Shown: positions 6,881 through 14,189, counted from the stretch's first letter. The stretch is 14,800 nucleotides of DNA from Clostridium_AD sp047624165 (GCA_047624165.1 JBLHPD010000125.1:1-14800); one strand, 5' to 3'. Numbers and translations: made by a program. The notes: generated by a model from the letters alone, not told the origin.

Positions 6881-7075
6881 TTTAGTTATTTTATTAGATC
6901 TTCTACAATTTTATGTAAGGTGAAACAATAATAGTATAACTGTCTAGCAATCATTTTAATAAAGGGAAATAGTTTGTAGCATTAAGGCTAATAAGTTAAG
7001 TTAGTTAGGACATGTTGTATTAAAAAGTGTTGAATTGGTTATAATATAAAAAAATGAATAAATATTACAAAAAAA
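6881..7075 (+). other. Intergenic region upstream of spoIIA
   Basis: About 195 bases of AT-rich DNA without a credible gene. It holds a possible degenerate 0A box, TGTTGAA at 7028-7034, which matches the Spo0A site TGTCGAA at 6 of 7 bases. A TATAAT at 7040-7045 has a weak -35 (TTGTAT, 7015-7020) at a 19-base spacer. A second AGGA...GAAT pair (7007-7035) resembles a sigma-H promoter, but its spacing is about 3-4 bases too long. Spo0A control of spoIIA is established in spore formers; its presence here is inference from one imperfect site. Confidence 0.4.
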
Positions 7076-7102
7076 GAAGGAAAATTATGTAATTAGTAGA
7101 AT
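7076..7102 (+). promoter_or_regulatory. Sigma-H promoter of the spoIIA operon
   Basis: GAAGGAAAA (7076-7084), an 11-base spacer and GTAGAAT (7096-7102) match the Bacillus sigma-H consensus RnAGGAwWW-N11/12-RnnGAAT at every specified position. Transcription should begin near 7109, leaving a leader of about 65 bases before spoIIAA. In Bacillus the spoIIA operon is transcribed by sigma-H under phosphorylated Spo0A, so location and sequence agree. Confidence 0.8.
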
Positions 7103-7175
7103 ATAGTAGGAAGGTATATTATATTAACTGTACTAAAAAATTATTTTAATTCCAAATGATTCGGAGGGGAAGAAA

Positions 7176-7511
7176 ATGCATTTAAATTTTGAAAATATCG
7201 AAGATAAATTGGTAGTTTATATGTCTGGAGAACTTGATCATCATAGTGCTGAAGAAGTAAGGAATATCATCGATGATCGTTTAGACAGAGATAGGTACAA
7301 CAAATTAATTATGGATTTTTCAGAAGTGTCTTTCATGGACAGTTCTGGTATCGGAGTGGTTATAGGAAGATATAGGAAGTTACATATGAAAAATGGGAAA
7401 GTATGTGTAACTAACATTAAATCTTCAGTAAAAAGAGTGTTCGATTTGTCAGGAATGTTTAAGATTATCATGGCATATGATGACGTTGAACAAGCTGTAA
7501 ACAATATTTAG
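7176..7511 (+). CDS. spoIIAA: Anti-sigma F factor antagonist
   Basis: A 111-residue STAS-domain protein. Unphosphorylated SpoIIAA binds SpoIIAB and frees sigma-F in the forespore; SpoIIAB inactivates it by phosphorylating one serine, and SpoIIE removes the phosphate. The motif FMDSSGIGVVIGRY (53-66) carries that serine as Ser57, matching Ser58 of B. subtilis. SGELDHHSAE (17-26) and the VKRVFDLSGMFKII segment (85-98) are also nearly identical to the B. subtilis protein. The length is normal. The ATG follows CGGAGGGG. It is the first gene of the three-gene operon, with 13 bases between its stop and the spoIIAB start, behind a sigma-H promoter. Confidence 0.97.
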   Translation: MHLNFENIEDKLVVYMSGELDHHSAEEVRNIIDDRLDRDRYNKLIMDFSEVSFMDSSGIGVVIGRYRKLHMKNGKVCVTNIKSSVKRVFDLSGMFKIIMAYDDVEQAVNNI

Positions 7512-7524
7512 TGGGGGGATTAGT

Positions 7525-7953
7525 ATGTGTTACAATAGAGTTAAAATTGAATTTTTAAGTAAATCGCAGAATGAAGGTTTTGCAAGAGTAGCAGTAGCAG
7601 CATTTGCGGCGCAATTAGATCCTACAATTGATGAAATTACCGATGTTAAAACGGCGGTATCAGAAGCGGTTACCAATGCAATTATTCATGGATATGATAA
7701 CGAAGAGGAAATGATCACTATAGAAGCAATTATTAATGGAACTGAACTAACTGTGATAATCGAAGATGTAGGAAAAGGGATTGACAATCTAGAGCTCGCA
7801 ATGCAACCATTATACACTTCACGCGCAGACTTAGAGAGGTCAGGAATGGGTTTTACTGTAATGGAAACTTTTATGGATAGTTTGGAAGTAAAGTCTGAAA
7901 AAGGTAAGGGAACAAGTATAATAATGAAAAAAATATTTAATCCTTTAAGTTAG
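7525..7953 (+). CDS. spoIIAB: Anti-sigma F factor, serine kinase
   Basis: A 142-residue GHKL-type protein kinase that holds sigma-F inactive and phosphorylates SpoIIAA. The ATP-binding boxes are complete: N box EAVTNAIIHGY (47-57), G1 box DVGKGI (81-86) and G2 box RSGMGFT (105-111). SQNEGFARV (14-22) and LDPTIDEITDVKTAVSEA match the B. subtilis protein closely. Length is normal. The ATG is preceded by GGGGGG. The stop codon at 7951-7953 overlaps the ribosome binding site of sigF, which suggests translational coupling and keeps the factor and its inhibitor in balance. Nothing is unusual in the sequence. Confidence 0.97.
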   Translation: MCYNRVKIEFLSKSQNEGFARVAVAAFAAQLDPTIDEITDVKTAVSEAVTNAIIHGYDNEEEMITIEAIINGTELTVIIEDVGKGIDNLELAMQPLYTSRADLERSGMGFTVMETFMDSLEVKSEKGKGTSIIMKKIFNPLS

Positions 7954-7963
7954 GTGGAATATT

Positions 7964-8716
7964 ATGGACGAGAATATAGTTAGGAAAAACAAATATAATT
8001 ATGAAGATAATATGAAACTCATTCAAATGGCTAAACGTGGTGAGCCAGGTGCACTCGATACACTAGTAGAGATGAACTTACCATTAGTTGCCTCAATAAG
8101 TAAAAAATTTCTTAATAGGGGATATGAGTATGATGATATATTCCAAATTGGCTGTATTGGCCTAGTAAAAGCAATTAATAATTTTGATACTAAGTATAAT
8201 GTAAAATTTTCAACATATGCAGTGCCTATGATAATGGGAGAAATCAAAAGGTTTCTTAGGGATGATGGAATTATAAAAGTAAGTAGAAGTGTTAAAAACA
8301 CTGCACGAAAATTACATTATGATAAAGATACTTTAACGAAAGAGCTGGGTCGCGACCCTACAATTGAAGAACTATCTGTTTTTTGTAATATAGAAAAAGA
8401 AGATATAGTCTATGCACTAGAATCTGCTAGCAATATGCAGTATTTATTTGATACAATACACCAAGATGATGGTGCACCAGTACTGCTAATAGATAAATTA
8501 AGTGAAAAGTATGAAGAGGATAATGAGGTTTTGGATAAAATTGCCCTCAAAGAAGCACTTAGAAAACTCGATGCTAAATCAAGACAAATAATTATGCTCA
8601 GATATTTTAAAGACAATACACAAATTCAGGTTGCAAAAATGATGGGAATAAGTCAGGTTCAGGTATCAAGAATTGAAAAGAAAGTTTTAAAAATCATGAA
8701 AGAGAAATTGAGTTAA
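7964..8716 (+). CDS. sigF: RNA polymerase sporulation sigma factor F
   Basis: The first compartment-specific sigma factor of the forespore; it directs genes such as spoIIR and sigG. The 250-residue sigma-70-family protein has region 2 at about 35-101 with YDDIFQIGCIGLVKAINNFD (56-75), followed by the -10 recognition part FSTYAVPMIMGEIKRFLRD. Region 3 is around 105-165. Region 4 carries a helix-turn-helix at about 219-240 (TQIQVAKMMGISQVQVSRIE). The order spoIIAA-spoIIAB-sigF identifies it as sigma-F rather than the similar sigma-G. The ATG at 7964 uses TAGGTGGA, overlapping the spoIIAB stop. Length is close to the B. subtilis protein (about 255). The operon ends at a hairpin 32 bases downstream. 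Confidence 0.96.
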   Translation: MDENIVRKNKYNYEDNMKLIQMAKRGEPGALDTLVEMNLPLVASISKKFLNRGYEYDDIFQIGCIGLVKAINNFDTKYNVKFSTYAVPMIMGEIKRFLRDDGIIKVSRSVKNTARKLHYDKDTLTKELGRDPTIEELSVFCNIEKEDIVYALESASNMQYLFDTIHQDDGAPVLLIDKLSEKYEEDNEVLDKIALKEALRKLDAKSRQIIMLRYFKDNTQIQVAKMMGISQVQVSRIEKKVLKIMKEKLS

Positions 8717-8748
8717 TAATGGTGAATGTATAAGATGAACTATAGATT

Positions 8749-8782
8749 AGCAACTTCAATGTTTATTTTGAAGTTGTTTATT
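8749..8782 (+). terminator. Terminator of the spoIIA operon
   Basis: CAACTTCAA (8751-8759) and TTGAAGTTG (8768-8776) form a perfect 9-bp stem with an 8-base loop, extended by two pairs (one G-T) to 8749 and 8778. A T-rich tail follows. It lies 32 bases after the sigF stop. Confidence 0.8.
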
Positions 8783-8914
8783 TATAAATTTATCTTATTT
8801 TTTTTGACTAGAAATTATATTATTGCAAACACTAATCAAAAGAATCAGTGTATTTTATCTGAAGGACAAAATATATTTAGTATCTATTTTTAAAAGACAT
8901 AAGGAGGACGTTTC
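8783..8914 (+). promoter_or_regulatory. Upstream region of spoVAC; weak promoter signals
   Basis: The spoVA operon must have its promoter here, but I see no clear match. The best sigma-G-like pair is TGTATT (8849-8854; consensus TGHATR) and TATATTT (8872-8878; consensus CATnHTA) at a 17-base spacer, with mismatches in both boxes. An imperfect inverted repeat, ACACTAAT (8829-8836) and ATCAGTGT (8844-8851), overlaps the putative -35 and could be an operator. The ribosome binding site AAGGAGG at 8901-8907 serves spoVAC. Sigma-G control is known for B. subtilis spoVA and is assumed here. Confidence 0.25.
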
Positions 8915-9367
8915 ATGAAGGTGGAAGAAAAAACTATAAGAAAAAAATTTGATGACCTCAATTCTAATAAAATCCCTAAGCCTAATTTATTAGTACATTG
9001 CTTTAATGCTTTTTGGGTTGGAGGATTAATATGCGTAATTGGACAGTTTATCAGTGACTTTTTCTTTGGAATTGGTATTCCTAGTGATGAGGTAGGGACT
9101 TATGTTTCCATAGTTATGGTATTTCTAGGTGCTATACTTACTGGAATAGGTGTATATGATAAGCTAGGCGATTTTGCAGGAGCAGGTTCTGTTGTGCCAA
9201 TTACTGGATTTGCCAATTCAATTGTTTCACCAGCAATGGAATTTAAAAAAGAGGGTTTTGTTTTTGGTGTAGCAGCTAAAATGTTTACTATTGCGGGACC
9301 TGTTTTAGTGTATGGGATTGGTTCATCTGTAATTGTTGGAATTTTATATTATTTTATAAGGTGGTGA
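8915..9367 (+). CDS. spoVAC: Stage V sporulation protein AC, membrane channel component
   Basis: A 150-residue integral membrane protein of the spore inner membrane, the usual size for SpoVAC. It takes part in moving calcium-dipicolinate into the forespore and in its release during germination; in B. subtilis SpoVAC behaves as a mechanosensitive channel. A cytoplasmic N terminus of about 28 residues is followed by hydrophobic segments near 29-50, 61-81 and 125-148. The conserved loop AGAGSVVPITGFANSIVSPA follows the second segment. The ATG follows AAGGAGG. It heads spoVAC-spoVAD-spoVAE, the reduced set typical of clostridia, without spoVAA, AB or AF nearby. The spoVAD start lies 6 bases after its stop. 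Confidence 0.95.
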   Translation: MKVEEKTIRKKFDDLNSNKIPKPNLLVHCFNAFWVGGLICVIGQFISDFFFGIGIPSDEVGTYVSIVMVFLGAILTGIGVYDKLGDFAGAGSVVPITGFANSIVSPAMEFKKEGFVFGVAAKMFTIAGPVLVYGIGSSVIVGILYYFIRW

Positions 9368-9373
9368 TTTTAA

Positions 9374-10393
9374 ATGGGTAGAAGAATCGGACTTCAAACA
9401 GTAGAAATTGAAAGCAAACCTAGAATAATTGGCACCTACAATATAGTTGGTCCGAAAGAAGGTAAGGGTCCATTAAAAGAGTATTTTGATAGAATTATAG
9501 AAGATGACCTTAATGGAACCGATAGCTTTGAAAAAGCTGAAACAAGTCTTTTATATACTGCTATATCAGAAAGTATAAAAAAAGCAAAATTAAAAGAAGC
9601 TGATATAAATTATCTACTAGCAGGAGATTTATTAAATCAGTTATTTTCTTCAAGTTTTGCAGCTAGAGATTTAAATATACCTTTTTTAGGTCTTTATGGA
9701 GCTTGTTCAACTATGGCAGAGTCTTTAAGCGTGGGAGCAATGATAATGGAAGGAGGCCTTGCTAATTATATTGTAGCAGCTACATCATCGCATTTTTCAG
9801 CAGCTGAGAGGCAATTCAGATTACCATTGGAAATGGGAAGTCAGAGAGCTGCAACCGCACAATGGACCGTTACAGGTTCAGGAGCAATGGTTTTAGGTAA
9901 AAAAGGTAATTTCCCATATATTACACATGTTACAACTGGAAAAGTTAAAGACTATGGAATAACTGATGTAAATAATATGGGTGTTGCCATGGCTCCCGCA
10001 GCTGTAGACACTATTAAACAACATTTTATGGACACTGGTAGAAAGCCTTCAGATTATGATATTATTGCCACGGGAGACCTAGGAATTTTAGGAAGGCAAT
10101 TTACAGAAGAATTGCTATTAGAATATAAATATGATATGAAGGGCAAATATATTGACTGTGGTGAGCAGATTTTTGATTCTATAAAACAAGAAACTAATTC
10201 TGGTGGTAGTGGTTGTGGATGTTCTGCAGTGGTAGCAACAGGGTATTTATACAAAAATATGCTTAAGGGGAAATTTAAAAGAATACTACTAGTATCCACA
10301 GGAGCCCTTTTAAGTCCAACTTCATCCTTACAAGGCGAATCAATACCTGGAATCGCACATGCTGTTTCCATCGAGTTTGGGGTGAATAAATGA
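9374..10393 (+). CDS. spoVAD: Stage V sporulation protein AD, dipicolinic acid-binding protein
   Basis: A 339-residue soluble, membrane-associated protein with a thiolase-like fold that binds dipicolinic acid and helps its uptake into the spore core. Conserved stretches are LLAGDLLNQLFSSSFAARDL (81-100), LYGACSTMAESL (107-118, with Cys111 where B. subtilis has a pocket cysteine), SSHFSAAERQFR and NSGGSGCGCSA. It has no signal peptide. The ATG follows AAGGTGG within the space after spoVAC. Its stop overlaps the spoVAE start by four bases (ATGA), which indicates translational coupling. Length is as expected for the family (about 338). Confidence 0.96.
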   Translation: MGRRIGLQTVEIESKPRIIGTYNIVGPKEGKGPLKEYFDRIIEDDLNGTDSFEKAETSLLYTAISESIKKAKLKEADINYLLAGDLLNQLFSSSFAARDLNIPFLGLYGACSTMAESLSVGAMIMEGGLANYIVAATSSHFSAAERQFRLPLEMGSQRAATAQWTVTGSGAMVLGKKGNFPYITHVTTGKVKDYGITDVNNMGVAMAPAAVDTIKQHFMDTGRKPSDYDIIATGDLGILGRQFTEELLLEYKYDMKGKYIDCGEQIFDSIKQETNSGGSGCGCSAVVATGYLYKNMLKGKFKRILLVSTGALLSPTSSLQGESIPGIAHAVSIEFGVNK

Positions 10394-10749
10394 ATAATTA
10401 TATTATGGCTTTTATAGTAGGTGGCACAATTTGTGTAATAGGACAAATACTTATGGACACTACTAAATTAACCCCAGCACGAATATTAGTGGTATTTGTA
10501 ACTAGTGGTGTAATACTAGGTGGATTAAATATATATGATTTTGTGATAGAATATGGGAAAGCAGGAGGAAGTATACCTCTGCCAGGTTTCGGATATAGTT
10601 TAGCTAAAAGCGTAATGAAGGAAGTAGATGAAGTTGGTCTTATAGGGGCCTTTACGGGTGGTATAAAGGGTACTGCGGGTGGAATTACTGCTGCAATTTT
10701 CTTTGGGTATATTATGGCTTTAATATTTAATCCTAAAAGTAAAGGGTAA
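10390..10749 (+). CDS. spoVAE: Stage V sporulation protein AE, membrane component
   Basis: A 119-residue inner spore membrane protein, corresponding to the SpoVAEb part of the B. subtilis locus. It has about three or four hydrophobic segments (near 4-22, 31-48 and 85-112) and the conserved loop GKAGGSIPLPGFGYSLAKSV (56-75). It shares VGGTICVIGQ and the following loop layout with SpoVAC, so the two are distant relatives. The ATG overlaps the spoVAD stop and uses GGGGTG inside that gene as ribosome binding site. It works with SpoVAC and SpoVAD in dipicolinic acid transport. It is the last gene before a bidirectional terminator. Confidence 0.95.
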   Translation: MNNYIMAFIVGGTICVIGQILMDTTKLTPARILVVFVTSGVILGGLNIYDFVIEYGKAGGSIPLPGFGYSLAKSVMKEVDEVGLIGAFTGGIKGTAGGITAAIFFGYIMALIFNPKSKG

Positions 10750-10750
10750 A

Positions 10751-10797
10751 AAAACTACTATCAAAATGTATTTATTTTGAAAGTAGTTTTATATTTT
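10751..10797. terminator. Bidirectional terminator between spoVAE and the penicillin-binding protein gene
   Basis: AAAACTACTATCAAAAT (10751-10767) and ATTTTGAAAGTAGTTTT (10774-10790) form a 17-bp stem with one mismatch and a 6-base loop. A-runs precede it and T-runs follow it, so it can end both the spoVA transcript and the convergent minus-strand transcript. Confidence 0.85.
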
Positions 10798-10814
10798 TGT
10801 ATTAAGGAGTAGTA

Positions 10815-13283
10815 TCAGTGATTACCTTTTTTACCTTTGGGTGGATCAGTAACGGTTGGATCAATATCAGTCGGGTCAATAACAGTCGGGTCAATGACTG
10901 TCGGATCAATGACTGTCGGGTCAATAATGGTCGGATCAATAATCGCCGGATCAATAGCAGGAGGAATTACGATTCCATTTGAAAAAGTATCAACTGCTTT
11001 TGGTACTACAAAAATTGAGTCCTCTAAGTATGCATTAGGTGAATAATCTCTTCTTATAAAAACCCTTGTTTCAATCTTTTCAGGTGGTGTAAATTCTGAG
11101 GCGAGAACATATTTACCACTTGGGCCTCTGGTAACTTCTTTCTGAACATGAATGTTATCAAGGGTTGTAGGTTGAGTTCCATTAATAAATAGTTCAGTGT
11201 AAACTCTATTACCTCTTGGGTCTGCATAAGTTAAATCAGTGGGTATATCACCTGAATCCTTTGATACGGAATAGGATGATATACCAGAAGGCATTTCTAC
11301 GTTCTTAACTGGAAGGGAGGTATGGGCTTGTTTCATAAGTTTTGACCATAATAAAGCAGCATCATTACTACCCATATGTCCTTCAATTATGTCACCTGCA
11401 TCCGTTCCAATCCAAACAGCTGCAGAGTAATATGGAGTTAAGCCAACAAACCATAAATTTTTTGAATCAGAGGAAGTCCCCGTTTTACCTCTAACAGGCA
11501 TGTCGCTAAAAGGAGCATTTGTTCCAGTACCTCCATAAGTTACAGGTCCCTTTAATAAATCATACATTATATAAGCACTTTGAGGAGATAAAACAGGTTT
11601 CGTTTCAAGCTTTGATTGGAGCAATACTTTACCATTCCTATCAACTACTTTAGTGTATAATATTGGAGTAGTACGTATTCCGCTATTACCAAAAACGCCA
11701 TATGCAGCCGCCATAGTGAGAGGATTAGTTCCCTTATAATCACCACCATCTAATTGGCCAAGTGACATAGCAGATATACTGCTCTTATCTATATCATCTA
11801 GCTGCAGTCCGAATTTTTCACCATAGGTAGCACCAGTCTTGAGACTAATCATATCCTCGATTTTCACAGCAGCCACATTAACAGAGTATTTTAAACAATC
11901 TCTTAGAGTTAAATATCCTCTATATATATTTGGGGCATTTCTAGGATTATATGGAGGGTTGCCTACGCCACCTAATCTCGTTGCCATTTCCCCAGTTAAT
12001 GGTGAATCTTCAATAATAGTAGAAGCCGTAGCGATTTTTGAATCAATAGCTGGGCTATATACTGTTAGTGGTTTAATGCTTGATCCGGGAGCCTTTAAGA
12101 AGCCAAGAGACGCAGCTCTGTTATAAGGCATAGGCCCTTCATTACCACGTCCACCTATAATTGTTTTAACTTCACCGGTGTGATAGTCCATGATAACACA
12201 GGAAGCTTGAAGGTTTGCTTGTGTTGATTTCATAGGAGCATTAATTAGACTTTGTGATGCATTTTGCATATTTCTATCCATGGTTGTATAAATTTTTAAT
12301 CCATCATACATAAGCTTTGAGTATGCTTCTTCTTCGCTAATATTTAATGTTTTCATTAAATCAAGAGCAACCTGAAGGATAACAGGTCTGGAGAAATACT
12401 CATAGTTCATTTTGTTTGCATTTTTTTCTGAAAAATTAAATTCTAATTTCTCAGCCATAGCTAAATCCAATTGTTTTTGACTTATTTTGTCGTATTTATA
12501 CATATTTTCTAGAACAGCTTTTGTTCTAGCTGAATCAAAAACCTCTTTATTATTATATGCTTTATAAGTCAAAGCATATGAAACGCTAGGATTTTGTGCG
12601 GCACTAGCAATAAAAGCATATTGCTTTAAGGTCAAAGTCCCAATAGACTTACCAAAATATTGCTGCGAGGCTGCTTCTACACCGTGAGCATTTCCCCCTA
12701 GATAGATAGTGTTCATATAAGTCTCTAAAATTTTAGATTTAGTCAAAACTTTCTCTAGCTGCAGAGACAAAGACATTTCTTGAACTTTTCTTTTTATAGA
12801 AGTCCTGTTTTCTAGAGAATCCTCTAAAAATATTCTATATTTAACCAATTGTTGGGTTATTGTTGAAGCACCCTGAAGACTCTCATCGCTTCCTTTTAGT
12901 TTTATTTTTATATCATTAAATATGGCACCACCTAGTCTTTTTACGTCAATCCCTGGGTGAGTATAAAATCTAGAATCTTCAATACTTATAAATGCATCCT
13001 GAAGGGTTATTGGAACTTTACTAATAGGTATATTAATTCTTCTTTGAGAAATAATAATTTCATCCATAAGCTTTTGATCAGCATCATATATTGTTGATGT
13101 CTCATCCAATTTTAAAAGTTCATTAATATCTAAGATAGGAGCTGTCTTAATCATAGCTAGGACTACCCCTCCCATAGCTACGCCTGTTATTAAGGCTATA
13201 ATTAGAATAGTAAAAAAAAGGCCTTTAAAAACTTTCTTACCTGTTCCTTTTTTCTTTTTATGAGTAGTTTTTTCGTTTTTCAT
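10815..13283 (-). CDS. Class A penicillin-binding protein (glycosyltransferase/transpeptidase)
   Basis: An 822-residue bifunctional peptidoglycan synthase anchored in the membrane and acting outside it. A Lys-rich cytoplasmic head (1-19) leads into one membrane helix (about 21-45). The GT51 domain has its motifs in order: EDSRFYTHPGID (102-113, Glu102 catalytic), GASTITQQLVK (138-148), RKVQE (165-169) and KSKILETYMN (182-191). The transpeptidase domain has SSIK (401-404, Ser401 nucleophile), SVN (467-469) and KTGT (600-603). The C-terminal tail carries eight pentapeptide repeats of the type VIDPT (776-815) and a basic end. The ATG follows AAGGAGG at 7 bases. It belongs to the PBP1A/PonA group; I give no symbol because clostridia have several. 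It stands alone, convergent with spoVAE and divergent from yunB. Both catalytic sites look intact. Confidence 0.93.
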   Translation of the reverse strand: MKNEKTTHKKKKGTGKKVFKGLFFTILIIALITGVAMGGVVLAMIKTAPILDINELLKLDETSTIYDADQKLMDEIIISQRRINIPISKVPITLQDAFISIEDSRFYTHPGIDVKRLGGAIFNDIKIKLKGSDESLQGASTITQQLVKYRIFLEDSLENRTSIKRKVQEMSLSLQLEKVLTKSKILETYMNTIYLGGNAHGVEAASQQYFGKSIGTLTLKQYAFIASAAQNPSVSYALTYKAYNNKEVFDSARTKAVLENMYKYDKISQKQLDLAMAEKLEFNFSEKNANKMNYEYFSRPVILQVALDLMKTLNISEEEAYSKLMYDGLKIYTTMDRNMQNASQSLINAPMKSTQANLQASCVIMDYHTGEVKTIIGGRGNEGPMPYNRAASLGFLKAPGSSIKPLTVYSPAIDSKIATASTIIEDSPLTGEMATRLGGVGNPPYNPRNAPNIYRGYLTLRDCLKYSVNVAAVKIEDMISLKTGATYGEKFGLQLDDIDKSSISAMSLGQLDGGDYKGTNPLTMAAAYGVFGNSGIRTTPILYTKVVDRNGKVLLQSKLETKPVLSPQSAYIMYDLLKGPVTYGGTGTNAPFSDMPVRGKTGTSSDSKNLWFVGLTPYYSAAVWIGTDAGDIIEGHMGSNDAALLWSKLMKQAHTSLPVKNVEMPSGISSYSVSKDSGDIPTDLTYADPRGNRVYTELFINGTQPTTLDNIHVQKEVTRGPSGKYVLASEFTPPEKIETRVFIRRDYSPNAYLEDSIFVVPKAVDTFSNGIVIPPAIDPAIIDPTIIDPTVIDPTVIDPTVIDPTDIDPTVTDPPKGKKGNH
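10839..10958 (-). repeat. 15-bp tandem repeats encoding the VIDPT-type tail
   Basis: Eight consecutive 15-base units encode AIDPA, IIDPT (twice), VIDPT (three times), DIDPT and VTDPP at the end of the penicillin-binding protein. Units differ by one or a few bases, mainly in the first codon and third positions. Such in-frame repeats can change number by slippage without breaking the reading frame. The opposite strand is also open through them, but that frame has no ribosome binding site and is a by-product. Confidence 0.85.
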
Positions 13284-13361
13284 TATGTATCCTCCTTGTA
13301 TCTTTCTGGAGCAGAATATTGCTTAAAAATTCATGTTGTTTAACTATAATTAATCTTTAAT

Positions 13362-13390
13362 ATTATACCATATAATTATGTTAATATAAA
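13362..13390 (-). promoter_or_regulatory. Candidate sigma-A promoter of the penicillin-binding protein gene
   Basis: On the minus strand TGGTATAAT (13370 down to 13362) is a perfect extended -10 box, with a weak -35, TTTATA (13390 down to 13385), at a 17-base spacer. It would start transcription near 13355 and give a leader of about 70 bases, ending in the AAGGAGG that serves the gene. Confidence 0.55.
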
Positions 13391-13437
13391 ATATTGAGTT
13401 TTACTATGAGATTTAATTCTGTACTGTAACCGAGTTA

Positions 13438-13445
13438 CATATAAT
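13438..13445 (+). promoter_or_regulatory. Possible sigma-E -10 element of yunB
   Basis: CATATAAT matches the sigma-E -10 consensus CATACAHT at 7 of 8 bases and lies 38 bases before the proposed start. No clear -35 is visible at the right distance (13415-13424). Part of it also reads TATAAT, so a sigma-A promoter is possible. YunB belongs to the sigma-E regulon in B. subtilis. Confidence 0.3.
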
Positions 13446-13458
13446 AGTATATAACCTT

Positions 13459-13478
13459 AGGTGGAGGTAATAACCATT
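13459..13478 (+). promoter_or_regulatory. Ribosome binding site and ATT start of yunB
   Basis: AGGTGGAGGT at 13459-13468 is a near-perfect ribosome binding site. Eight bases after its GGAGG core lies ATT (13476-13478), in frame with the gene. The only standard start nearby, GTG at 13461, lies inside the ribosome binding site itself and has no such site before it. This points to ATT as the true start, as is known for infC. Confidence 0.6.
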
Positions 13479-14138
13479 AAAAACAAAATTAAAGCTAGGA
13501 TATTAATAATTATGTCCATAATTATGATAAACTTTACAGTATTCATATATATTTTAGATAAAACCATAATGCCAACTGTAATGGCAGTAGCAGATGCAGA
13601 AATGAGATCAAAAGCCACCGAGATTGTCAATAGAGCAATCATAAATGAATTTTCGGATCAATTTAACTACGACCAGGTTATAAGAGTAGATAAAGATACA
13701 GATGGAAATATTGTAATGCTAAAAGCGGATACTCTAAAAATGAATAAAATAGCTTGTGATGTTGCTTTGGAATCCCAAAAGGAACTTATGAAATTGGGAG
13801 AAGTGGGAATAAAGATTCCATTAGCTTATATAACAAAAAATAATATATTATCTTATTATGGACCCAAAATCACCATAAGAATGATGCCAATAGGACAGGT
13901 ACAAACTAAATACTCATCTGAGTTTGAAAGTGCAGGTATAAATCAAACGAGGCATAAAATTTATGTTAAAGTAAAAACCACGGTAAGAGTAATTATTCCA
14001 TTGAAAAGCAATGATATAGAGGTATCTAATGAAATAGCAATTGCTGAAACCATTATAGTGGGGAAGATACCTAATACAGCAGTTCAATTAGATTTAAATA
14101 GTGCAGGTTTTAATTTAGGTAATAGTGGCAGTGATTAA
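13476..14138 (+). CDS. yunB: Sporulation protein YunB
   Basis: A 220-residue membrane-anchored protein of the YunB family, made in the mother cell under sigma-E in B. subtilis and needed for efficient sporulation; its biochemical role is unknown. A single hydrophobic helix (about residues 6-26 from the ATT start) is followed by an outside domain. The domain has family features: KTIMPTVMAVADAEMRSKAT right after the helix, a central GEVGIKIPLAYIT segment, and KVKTTVRVIIPL near the C terminus. Length is close to the family norm (about 220-250). The start is chosen at ATT because the only good ribosome binding site points to it; using GTG at 13461 would add five residues, MEVIT. An internal ATG at 13512 would cut into the helix. 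It is a single gene, divergent from the penicillin-binding protein and followed by a terminator. Confidence 0.87.
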   Translation: MKNKIKARILIIMSIIMINFTVFIYILDKTIMPTVMAVADAEMRSKATEIVNRAIINEFSDQFNYDQVIRVDKDTDGNIVMLKADTLKMNKIACDVALESQKELMKLGEVGIKIPLAYITKNNILSYYGPKITIRMMPIGQVQTKYSSEFESAGINQTRHKIYVKVKTTVRVIIPLKSNDIEVSNEIAIAETIIVGKIPNTAVQLDLNSAGFNLGNSGSD

Positions 14139-14147
14139 CAAAATCAT

Positions 14148-14189
14148 AAAAAAATAAAGCACGTTATTAATAACGTGCTTTATTTTTTT
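14148..14189. terminator. Bidirectional terminator between yunB and hpt
   Basis: A perfect 42-base palindrome centred between 14168 and 14169: seven A, a GC-containing stem TAAAGCACGTTATT, its complement, and seven T. It can end yunB on the plus strand and the convergent hpt-like gene on the minus strand. Confidence 0.93.

Noticed and set aside
7007..7035. AGGACAT...GAAT as a second sigma-H promoter
   Set aside because: The spacing is 3-4 bases too long, while a perfect match lies 70 bases downstream.
7054..7092. 12-codon frame starting ATGAATAAATATTAC
   Set aside because: It overlaps the sigma-H promoter, is Lys/Tyr-rich by base composition, and lacks a ribosome binding site.
10839..10958. 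CRISPR-like array
   Set aside because: The units are contiguous 15-bp coding repeats without unique spacers, in frame with the penicillin-binding protein.
10837..11046. Plus-strand open frame of 69 codons with VGSI/VGSM repeats
   Set aside because: It is the opposite strand of the VIDPT repeats, has no ribosome binding site, and exists only because the repeats contain no stop on that strand.
11839..12126. Plus-strand open frame of 95 codons inside the penicillin-binding protein gene
   Set aside because: It lies wholly opposite the conserved transpeptidase domain, with no ribosome binding site or recognisable protein features.
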